Source: Azonexaceae bacterium | Lineage (GTDB): Bacteria; Pseudomonadota; Gammaproteobacteria; Burkholderiales; Rhodocyclaceae | Reading direction: 5' to 3' | DNA: 14,770 nucleotides | Assembly (NCBI GenBank): GCA_009469685.1 | Contig: SSTA01000338.1 | Coordinates: 1 to 14,770 of the forward strand | Part shown: piece by piece, positions 7,951 to 14,770 of the stretch | How positions within the stretch are numbered: position 1 is the first letter of the stretch | Layout: the number at the start of each line of letters is the position of its first letter | Notes under the pieces: model-generated | What the model saw: the letters and a program-made list of their open reading frames with translations, nothing else | Told to the model about the DNA's origin: nothing | The model's database searches: none | Translations under genes and position numbers: made by a program

Positions 7951-9099
7951 ATGCTTGAGCGCCCCGCCGCCGGTGAACGGGCGGTGGTCGTGCAGCTCGA
8001 TTTCGGCCAGCGCGACTACGACGACCAGCTCGAAGAGGTCCGCCTGTTGGCCGCTTCGGCGGGTGGCATCGTCTGCGCCGAACTCGGGGGGCGCCGCCAC
8101 AGTCCCGATCCCAAGACTTTCGCCGGCAAGGGCAAGGTGCAAGAGATTTCCGCTTTGCTCGCTGCGACCGAGGCGGATCTGGTGATTTTCAATCACGAAC
8201 TGTCCCCCGCCCAGGAAAGAAATCTGGAGCGGGCGCTCAACTGCCGGGTGATCGATCGCACCAGCCTGATCCTCGATATCTTTGCCCTCCGTGCCCAGAG
8301 TGCCGAAGGCAAGCTGCAGGTGGAGCTGGCCCAACTCGAGCATTTGTCCACCCGCCTCGTGCGGGGTTGGACGCACCTGGAGCGGCAACGCGGCGGGATC
8401 GGCCTGCGGGGACCCGGGGAAACCCAGTTGGAAACCGACCGCCGCCTCCTGGGGAACCGCGTCAAGACGCTCAAGGAGCGCCTCGACCGCCTCTCGCGCC
8501 AAAGGGACGTCCAACGCAAGGCCCGGGGTCGGCGGGATGTCCTCAGCGTCTCCCTGGTAGGCTATACCAATGCGGGCAAGTCGACGCTCTTCAACGCCCT
8601 GACCAAGGCCGGCGTCTATGCGGCCAATCAGTTGTTCGCCACCCTCGATACGACATCCAGAAAACTTTGGGTCGAGGGGGCCGGAAGCATCGTCATCTCG
8701 GACACTGTGGGTTTCATCCGCGATCTGCCCCATTCCCTGGTCGCCGCATTCCAGGCCACTCTGGAGGCTACCGCCGCCGCCGACCTGCTCCTGCATGTGG
8801 TCGATAGCGCGAGTCATGCGCGCGAGGAACAAATGCTCGAGGTGAATAAGGTGCTCGCCGAAATCGGTGCCGACCGGGTGCCTCAACTTCTGGTCTGGAA
8901 CAAGATCGACCTGACCGAGGCCGGGCCCGGGGTCGAATTGGACGAGTATGATAAAATCCGCCGGGTTCGCGTCAGTGCCCGCTCGGGCTTAGGACTCGAT
9001 CTGCTGCGCGGCGCCCTCGCCGAGGCCGCCCGCGACAAAGCGGCCGCCCGCCAGGGGGCGGCTGACGAAACCGCCCCTGCTGACCTGGAAGCTTCGTAA
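7951..9099 (+). CDS. hflX: Ribosome-splitting GTPase HflX
   Basis: 382 aa. HflX binds the 50S subunit and splits stalled or hibernating 70S ribosomes, notably under heat stress. The N-terminal HflX domain (about 15-110) includes GGRRHSPDPKTFAGKGKV and VIFNHELSPAQERNLE. A coiled middle part carries GGIGLRGPGETQLE. The G domain follows: P-loop GYTNAGKST at 204-212, DTVGF at 251-255, and NKID at 317-320. A short Ala-rich tail ends the protein. The ATG at 7951 gives the expected N-terminus, though no Shine-Dalgarno precedes it and no other start lies in the frame back to hfq. It follows hfq as in many proteobacteria and ends 42 bp before the chosen hflK start. Confidence 0.96.
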   Translation: MLERPAAGERAVVVQLDFGQRDYDDQLEEVRLLAASAGGIVCAELGGRRHSPDPKTFAGKGKVQEISALLAATEADLVIFNHELSPAQERNLERALNCRVIDRTSLILDIFALRAQSAEGKLQVELAQLEHLSTRLVRGWTHLERQRGGIGLRGPGETQLETDRRLLGNRVKTLKERLDRLSRQRDVQRKARGRRDVLSVSLVGYTNAGKSTLFNALTKAGVYAANQLFATLDTTSRKLWVEGAGSIVISDTVGFIRDLPHSLVAAFQATLEATAAADLLLHVVDSASHAREEQMLEVNKVLAEIGADRVPQLLVWNKIDLTEAGPGVELDEYDKIRRVRVSARSGLGLDLLRGALAEAARDKAAARQGAADETAPADLEAS

Positions 9100-9141
9100 C
9101 CTGCTCACAATTCATCCATGATCCCAACTCTCGGCATACTG

Positions 9142-10431
9142 ATGTCGCTCAACGATCCTCAATGGGGCAACCGCGGCGGTAATGACGGCGGCGATTCCGG
9201 CGGGCCGAAGCGTCCCAATCAAGGACCTCCGGATCTGGAGGAATTGTGGCGCGATTTGAATCGCAAGCTCGCCGGCCTGTTCGGCAAGAAGGGCGGCGGT
9301 AACGGGGGCGGCGACGGCCCGCGCATGCCGCAGATCGACTTCAATCCAAAATTCCTGGGGGGAGGGCTTGGGCTTCTGGCCGGGCTGATCGCCGTGGTCT
9401 GGCTGGCCTCAGGCTTTTACATCGTCGACCAGTCACAGCGCGGCGTGGTTCTGCGCTTCGGCAGCTTCAAGGAAACCACCGAGCCTGGTCTGCGCTGGCG
9501 CTTCCCCTATCCGGTCGAATCCCACGAATTGGTCAATCTGTCCGGAGTGCGGACGGTGGAAATCGGCTACCGCGGCAGCGAGCGCAACAAGGTCCTCAAG
9601 GAAGCCCTGATGCTTACCGACGACGAGAACATCGTCAATATCCAGTTCGCAGTCCAATACATCCTCAAGGACCCCGTCGAATTCCTGTTCAACAACCGCA
9701 ATCCCGATGACGCGGTGATCGGGGCTGCCGAAGCGGCTCTGCGCGAGATCGTCGGCAAGAGCAAGATGGATTACGTTCTCTATGAAGGCCGCGAACAGAT
9801 TGCCACCCACGCTGCAAAACTGATGCAGGACATCCTCGATCGTTACAAGAGCGGCATTCTGATTTCCAAGGTGACCATGCAGAACGCCCAGCCTCCGGAG
9901 CAGGTCCAGTCGGCCTTCGACGACGCGGTCAAGGCCGGCCAGGATCGCGAACGGCAGAAGAACGAAGGGCAGGCCTACGCCAACGACGTCATTCCGAAGG
10001 CCAAGGGCACGGCGGCTCGATTGAACGAGGAAGCCAACGGCTATCGCCAGCGCCTGATTGCCACCGCCGAGGGTGATGCTTCCCGCTTCAAGCAACTGCA
10101 GATCGAATATGCCAAGGCGCCTGAAGTCACGCGCCAGCGACTCTACCTGGAAACCATGCAGCAGGTTTATTCCAATACCAGCAAGGTGCTGATCGATTCC
10201 CGGGGCCAGGGCAACCTGCTCTATCTCCCACTGGACAAACTGCTCCAGGCGGCCGGCGCGGCCGTTGCGGCGCCGACAGGCGCGGTGGAGCCGTCCGCGA
10301 CGCAGGCCCGTGCCGCGCCCCTGTCGAGCGAGTCTCCGCCCCAGATGGAAAAAGCTCCGCAGGTCTATTCCTCGACCAATCCGCGAGATCGTGACGCTCT
10401 ACGCGGTCGTGAACGGGAGGGCCGCCAATGA
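9142..10431 (+). CDS. hflK: FtsH protease modulator HflK (SPFH/band 7)
   Basis: 429 aa from the chosen ATG. HflK forms a large cage with HflC around FtsH in the inner membrane and limits its proteolysis of membrane proteins. The start MSLNDPQWGNRGG is typical of betaproteobacterial HflK as I remember it. An in-frame ATG at 9118 would add eight residues (MIPTLGIL). Neither start has a good Shine-Dalgarno. A Gly/Asn-rich N-terminus (about 8-70) precedes one membrane segment at about 74-97, then the SPFH domain (VDQSQRGVVLRFG, ending in the helical AYANDVIPKAKGTAARLNEE region). The C-terminal tail is low complexity and rich in Ala, Pro and Ser. The stop overlaps hflC by ATGA. Confidence 0.93.
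   Translation: MSLNDPQWGNRGGNDGGDSGGPKRPNQGPPDLEELWRDLNRKLAGLFGKKGGGNGGGDGPRMPQIDFNPKFLGGGLGLLAGLIAVVWLASGFYIVDQSQRGVVLRFGSFKETTEPGLRWRFPYPVESHELVNLSGVRTVEIGYRGSERNKVLKEALMLTDDENIVNIQFAVQYILKDPVEFLFNNRNPDDAVIGAAEAALREIVGKSKMDYVLYEGREQIATHAAKLMQDILDRYKSGILISKVTMQNAQPPEQVQSAFDDAVKAGQDRERQKNEGQAYANDVIPKAKGTAARLNEEANGYRQRLIATAEGDASRFKQLQIEYAKAPEVTRQRLYLETMQQVYSNTSKVLIDSRGQGNLLYLPLDKLLQAAGAAVAAPTGAVEPSATQARAAPLSSESPPQMEKAPQVYSSTNPRDRDALRGREREGRQ
10415..10420 (+). promoter_or_regulatory. Strong ribosome binding site for hflC within the end of hflK
   Basis: GGGAGG (extended by one G at 10421) lies 7 nt before the hflC ATG at 10428. It should give hflC efficient initiation of its own in addition to coupling through the ATGA overlap, consistent with the two subunits being needed in matched amounts. 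Confidence 0.65.
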
Positions 10432-11324
10432 AACCCTCTTTCGGCCTGTTTGGCTTCGTTTTCGCCATCCTGCTCGCCATCGTCGCCATGGCGGTCTTCA
10501 CCGTCGATCAACGCCAGTACGCCTTGGTCTTCCAGTTGGGTGAGGTGAGGCACGTGATCACCGAGCCCGGGCTCTACGTCAAGGTTCCCCTGGTTCAGAA
10601 CGTGCGCTATTTCGAAAAGCGCATCCTCACCCTGGACAACGCTGACCCCGAACGCTTCATCACGTCCGAGAAGAAGAACGTCCTGGTCGATTCCTACATC
10701 AAGTGGCGCATCATCGATCCCAAGCACTACTACATCTCCGTGGGTGGGGACGAATCCCGCGCCCGCACTCGCATCAACCAGACGGTGAATGCCGGACTGC
10801 GCGAGGAATTCGGCAAACGCACGGTGCATGACGTTGTCTCCGGCGAGCGGGACAAGATCATGGCCGATATGCTGGTCAAGGCCGACGCCGATGCGCGCAA
10901 GATCGGCGTCCAGATCGTCGACGTACGCTTGAAACGGGTCGAACTGCCCACCGAAGTGAGCGAGGCGGTCTATCGCCGCATGGAAGCCGAGCGCAAGCGG
11001 GTGGCCAACGAATTGCGCTCCGAAGGTGCCGCCGAGGCCGAAAAGATTCGTGCCGACGCGGACCGGCAGCGGGAAATCATCGTCGCCGAAGCCTATCGCG
11101 ACGCTCAGAAGATCAAGGGCGAGGGCGACGCCAAGGCCGCTGCCATCTACTCCCAGGCCATGGGCCAGAGCCCGGAGTTCTATGCCTTCTACCGTAGCCT
11201 GGAAGCCTATCGCAACAGCTTCAAGAGCAAGACCGACGTGCTGGTGGTCGAGCCCGGATCCGAATTCTTCAAGTATATGAAAAGCGTGGGCCGGGGTGGC
11301 GAGAGTGACGGCAAGCACCGATGA
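10428..11324 (+). CDS. hflC: FtsH protease modulator HflC (SPFH/band 7)
   Basis: 298 aa, usual length. It is the partner of HflK in the membrane cage around FtsH. One N-terminal membrane segment (about residues 6-25) is followed by the SPFH domain (TVDQRQYALVFQLGEV, GLYVKVPLVQNVRYFEKR, and ILTLDNADPERFITSEKKNV). A long charged helical region follows (AERKRVANELRSEGAAEAEK), then the conserved end region SPEFYAFYRSLEAYRNSF. A strong GGGAGG site and the ATGA overlap with hflK support the start. Its own stop overlaps the DUF2065 gene by ATGA. Confidence 0.96.
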   Translation: MKPSFGLFGFVFAILLAIVAMAVFTVDQRQYALVFQLGEVRHVITEPGLYVKVPLVQNVRYFEKRILTLDNADPERFITSEKKNVLVDSYIKWRIIDPKHYYISVGGDESRARTRINQTVNAGLREEFGKRTVHDVVSGERDKIMADMLVKADADARKIGVQIVDVRLKRVELPTEVSEAVYRRMEAERKRVANELRSEGAAEAEKIRADADRQREIIVAEAYRDAQKIKGEGDAKAAAIYSQAMGQSPEFYAFYRSLEAYRNSFKSKTDVLVVEPGSEFFKYMKSVGRGGESDGKHR

Positions 11325-11506
11325 CCACCTCCCTGCTGCTCGCCTTCGGCCTCATGCTGGTGCTCGAAGGGGTGATGCCCTTCGTCGCGCCGCGGGCGTG
11401 GCGTGAGACGTTTATTCGTCTCACTCGCATGACCGATGGGCAGATTCGCTTTATCGGCTTGACTTCCATGCTTGTCGGCCTCGTCCTCCTGGCTCTCTTT
11501 CAATGA
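11321..11506 (+). CDS. DUF2065 small inner-membrane protein (YjeT family)
   Basis: 61 aa, function unknown. Two hydrophobic segments (about residues 4-22 and 44-60) flank a basic loop ([19 protein letters not shown]) with the family's [13 protein letters not shown] and [13 protein letters not shown] patterns, so a hairpin in the inner membrane is likely. Both ends are locked by ATGA overlaps, with hflC upstream and hisZ downstream, and the Shine-Dalgarno is poor, so translation probably depends on coupling. Its place right after hflC matches YjeT in E. coli and hints at a link with HflKC/FtsH, but that is inference only. Confidence 0.88.
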   Translation: MTTSLLLAFGLMLVLEGVMPFVAPRAWRETFIRLTRMTDGQIRFIGLTSMLVGLVLLALFQ

Positions 11507-12657
11507 ACTGGCTGCTCCCCGAATATCTCGCCGACGCGCTGCCCGCCGAGGCCCTGGTGCTGGAGTCCGCGCGCCGGCGCCTCCTCGACCACTTCCACTG
11601 CCGTGGCTACCAGTTGGTCATGCCGCCAACCCTGGAATATCTCGATTCACTGCTGACGGGGGCCGGCCAGGACCTCAATCTGAAGACCTTCAAGCTGGTG
11701 GACCAGTTGTCCGGCCGCACCTTGGGCGTGCGGGCCGACATCACGCCCCAGGCGGCGCGCATCGACGCCCATCTGCTCAATCACGCGGGGGTCACCCGGT
11801 TATGCTATTGCGGAAGCGTGGTGCATACGCTGCCGGCCAGCGTGGTGGCGAGCCGCGAGCCGCTCCAACTGGGGGCCGAACTCTACGGTTTCGGGGGCAT
11901 CGCCGCCGATCTGGAGATCGTCCGCCTGATGGCCTCGGCGCTGACCGAGATCGGTGTCCCGGCGATTCGCATCGACCTTGGGCATGTGGGGATATTCCGC
12001 GCCCTGGCCGAGGCCGCCGGGCTATCGTCCGACGACGAGGAAGCCATTCTGGGGCTGCTGCAGAAGAAGGACGTTCCCGGCCTTAGGGAAGCCTGCGCTG
12101 AAGTTGCCGATCCCTATCGTTCCGCCTTCCTTCGCCTGCCGGAACTCTATGGCGGTGCCGACACCTTGGCCCGGGCCGCGGCGCAACTGCCCGCCGTCCC
12201 GGCGATATCCGCTGCGCTGGGTGCCTTGACCCATCTGGTTTCGGGGGCGCCGGAGCTGCCATTTTCCCTGGATCTCGCCGACCTGCGCGGCTACCACTAC
12301 CACAATGGCGTCGTCTTCGCCGCCTATGGACCGGGATATCCTGCGGCGCTGGCCTTGGGCGGGCGCTACGACGGCGCGGGCCGGGCCTTCGGCCGCTCAC
12401 GACCGGCGACCGGCTTCTCCCTCGACTTGCGCGAAGTAGGACGCCTGGTACCGGCAGGCGCCACGCCTGGAGCAATTCTTGCCCCCCACGTCGAGCGGGA
12501 TGACGCCCTGGCGGCCACGGTGGCGGGATTGCGGGCCAAGGGAGAGGTGGTCGTCGCCTTGCTCCCGGGGGAAACCGCCTGCGAAGCGCCCCGCTGTGAC
12601 CGCAAGCTGGTCCTGGTGGGCGGGCGTTGGATTATCGAAGCAATCAACGAGGATTAA
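11503..12657 (+). CDS. hisZ: ATP phosphoribosyltransferase regulatory subunit HisZ
   Basis: 384 aa. HisZ is a HisRS-like protein without aminoacylation activity. It assembles with the short form of HisG to make the first enzyme of histidine synthesis active and feedback-regulated. The class II fold is visible ([35 protein letters not shown], and [24 protein letters not shown]). The motif 2 FRxE signature of HisS is missing, with CGSVVHTLP in that region, and the RGLDYY loop is replaced by RGYHYHNG. Only about 80 residues follow motif 3, so there is no full anticodon-binding domain. The ATG overlaps the DUF2065 stop with no real Shine-Dalgarno. It sits 6 bp before purA. The partner hisG is not in this window. 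Confidence 0.93.
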   Translation: MNWLLPEYLADALPAEALVLESARRRLLDHFHCRGYQLVMPPTLEYLDSLLTGAGQDLNLKTFKLVDQLSGRTLGVRADITPQAARIDAHLLNHAGVTRLCYCGSVVHTLPASVVASREPLQLGAELYGFGGIAADLEIVRLMASALTEIGVPAIRIDLGHVGIFRALAEAAGLSSDDEEAILGLLQKKDVPGLREACAEVADPYRSAFLRLPELYGGADTLARAAAQLPAVPAISAALGALTHLVSGAPELPFSLDLADLRGYHYHNGVVFAAYGPGYPAALALGGRYDGAGRAFGRSRPATGFSLDLREVGRLVPAGATPGAILAPHVERDDALAATVAGLRAKGEVVVALLPGETACEAPRCDRKLVLVGGRWIIEAINED

Positions 12658-13971
<1,314 letters not shown>

Positions 13972-13974
13972 GAT

Positions 13975-14595
13975 TCACGGCCCCCGGCGGCCTTCAGCCC
14001 GCCGCACCATTTCCGCAGCAATGGCGGTGAATTGCTCGGCGACCTCGTGGCGCATGCCGGCGATGCCGAGACTGCTCGGATACCAGCGACCGGGAATCAT
14101 CTCGATCCGGTAATCGAGTCGGGTTCCATTCTCTTCTTCGGCGAGGTGGGTTTCGCTCGCCATGTGCTTTGCGGTTCCTGAGAGCGCCTGGGCAAGAAGG
14201 AGTCCCTCGCGCGGACGCAGTTCGACCCGCCGCTGGGATTCGAAGCCGAAGCTGAAAATGCCGAATTTCACGCGGCCTTTCTGCGCGAAGGTAATACTTC
14301 CCCCGTCCCGCGCAATTATCCGGCTGCTCTCCAGGTTAGGTACGAAATCGGCCATGTGGTCGAAATCGGTGAGGACGTCCCAGGCAATGGAGGTGGGAAC
14401 CGGGATCAGCCAACTGAAGCGGCCCGTGTAGAGACCGTTTTCGAAAATGACCGATACGTCGCTTTCCAGAAGGGTGGGCATTCCCGCCGAGACCCCACGG
14501 CAAGCGAGGAGTGTTGTCCAGGCTAACGCGGACGAAAAGAGATGACGGCGCGTCGCGTCGGGGAGCGCCGACTCCCGATCTTTCCCGAACGGCAT
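13975..14595 (-). CDS. Exported SRPBCC (START/Bet v1-like) family protein, ligand unknown
   Basis: 206 aa from the chosen start. Residues 13-37 look like a Tat-type signal: DATRRHLF (twin Arg16-Arg17), a hydrophobic stretch, and a possible signal peptidase I site after VSA. Cys32 in LLAC offers an alternative lipobox. The mature part fits the polyketide cyclase/COQ10-like SRPBCC fold: VPVPTSIAWDVLTDFDHMADFVPNLESSRI, a beta-rich middle, and a long C-terminal helix (EVAEQFTAIAAEMVRRAEG). Such domains bind hydrophobic ligands. Substrate and role here are unknown. The ATG at 14595 is preferred. An ATG at 14658 and the GTG at 14706 also fit the frame, but the GTG lies within the candidate promoter. 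It reads against purA with a 3-bp gap. Confidence 0.75.
   Translation of the reverse strand: MPFGKDRESALPDATRRHLFSSALAWTTLLACRGVSAGMPTLLESDVSVIFENGLYTGRFSWLIPVPTSIAWDVLTDFDHMADFVPNLESSRIIARDGGSITFAQKGRVKFGIFSFGFESQRRVELRPREGLLLAQALSGTAKHMASETHLAEEENGTRLDYRIEMIPGRWYPSSLGIAGMRHEVAEQFTAIAAEMVRRAEGRRGP
13985..14004. terminator. GC hairpin at the purA / SRPBCC convergent junction, weak terminator candidate
   Basis: CGGCGG (13985-13990) and CCGCCG (13999-14004) are 6-bp inverted arms around an 8-nt loop, 14 bp past the purA stop and inside the SRPBCC gene's end. There is no clear T-run beyond a short TTT on the + strand. It is the only hairpin near the junction I can support, so purA may end by Rho-dependent termination instead. 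Confidence 0.3.
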
Positions 14596-14679
14596 AGACC
14601 CATGGGATGCCTGTAGTCCAATACGGTCGGTGGGAAGGCACTCTTCCAGAGGCGCCATGAAACCAAAGGTGGGGGGCGG

Positions 14680-14708
14680 ATAATACGATTGAACTATATA
14701 CCGCACAA
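14680..14708 (-). promoter_or_regulatory. Candidate sigma-70 promoter of the SRPBCC gene
   Basis: Read on the - strand, TATTAT (14680-14685) is one mismatch from TATAAT and lies 17 bp downstream of TTGTGC (14703-14708), a partial -35. The region is AT-rich compared with its surroundings. Transcription would start near 14673, downstream of the GTG at 14706, which argues against that GTG as the gene start. Confidence 0.45.
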
Positions 14709-14754
14709 TGCTGCGATGCTAGCGTGAGCGCTTCTCATTTTCAGGACGCCTGTC

Positions 14755-14770
14755 GTGGCACTTTCCGCCA
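14755..14770 (+). CDS. Possible start of a divergent gene, cut by the window edge
   Basis: A GTG at 14755 has AGGA at 14743-14746, 8 nt upstream, and its frame is open to the window end (reading MALSA). Only five codons are visible, so this rests on the ribosome binding site and the divergent layout. No product can be named. Confidence 0.25.

Noticed and set aside
7864..8886. 340-codon open frame antisense to hflX and the hfq end
   Set aside because: It covers the hflX GTPase motifs on the opposite strand and has no domain of its own.
11503..12657. A second histidyl-tRNA synthetase
   Set aside because: It lacks the motif 2 FRxE signature, the RGLDYY histidine loop and a full anticodon domain, so it is HisZ.
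14596..14706. Longer SRPBCC protein from GTG 14706 or ATG 14658
   Set aside because: The GTG lies inside the candidate promoter. Both extensions would put 20-37 polar residues before the Tat-like signal and have no ribosome binding site. The ATG at 14658 cannot be excluded fully.

Overview
The window is a dense, GC-rich housekeeping gene block that looks like a betaproteobacterium, most likely of the Rhodocyclales group (Azoarcus/Thauera/Dechloromonas-like). This placement rests on gene order, protein character and the presence of hisZ. No alignment was run, so genus-level placement is inference. I found no mobile element, CRISPR array, rRNA or tRNA, and no convincing undescribed system.

Positions 1-6224 hold the 3' end of rlmN, then pilF, rodZ, ispG, hisS, yfgM and bamB. 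This is the familiar rlmN-to-der block, here running on into der (6259-7584). All genes are on the + strand and are nearly gapless. Several neighbours share a 4-nt stop/start overlap (TTGA, ATGA or GTGA), which suggests one transcript with translational coupling.

Positions 7585-11506 hold hfq, hflX, hflK, hflC and a 61-aa DUF2065 membrane protein (YjeT type). This is the hfq-hflX-hflKC-yjeT cluster, which in E. coli lies far from rlmN-der. A plausible sigma-70 promoter sits in the der-hfq gap, with a perfect 6-bp inverted repeat in its spacer. A hairpin follows hfq. hisZ (11503-12657) is inserted between the DUF2065 gene and purA (12664-13971), so the stretch carries both the true histidyl-tRNA synthetase and its catalytically dead paralogue, which regulates HisG.

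Positions 13975-14595, on the - strand and convergent with purA at only 3 bp, encode an exported SRPBCC (START-like) protein of unknown ligand. It has its own promoter candidate at 14680-14708. A divergent + strand gene may begin at GTG 14755 and run off the window.

Functionally the block mixes translation and ribosome care (RlmN, HisS, Der, HflX, Hfq), envelope assembly and quality control (PilF, RodZ, YfgM, BamB, HflKC), isoprenoid synthesis (IspG), and histidine and purine synthesis (HisZ, PurA). Points worth a second look are modest: PilF has no lipobox cysteine, several starts lack a Shine-Dalgarno sequence, short CGAAT/ATTCG inverted repeats lie on both sides of der, and the terminal SRPBCC gene has a Tat-like signal.
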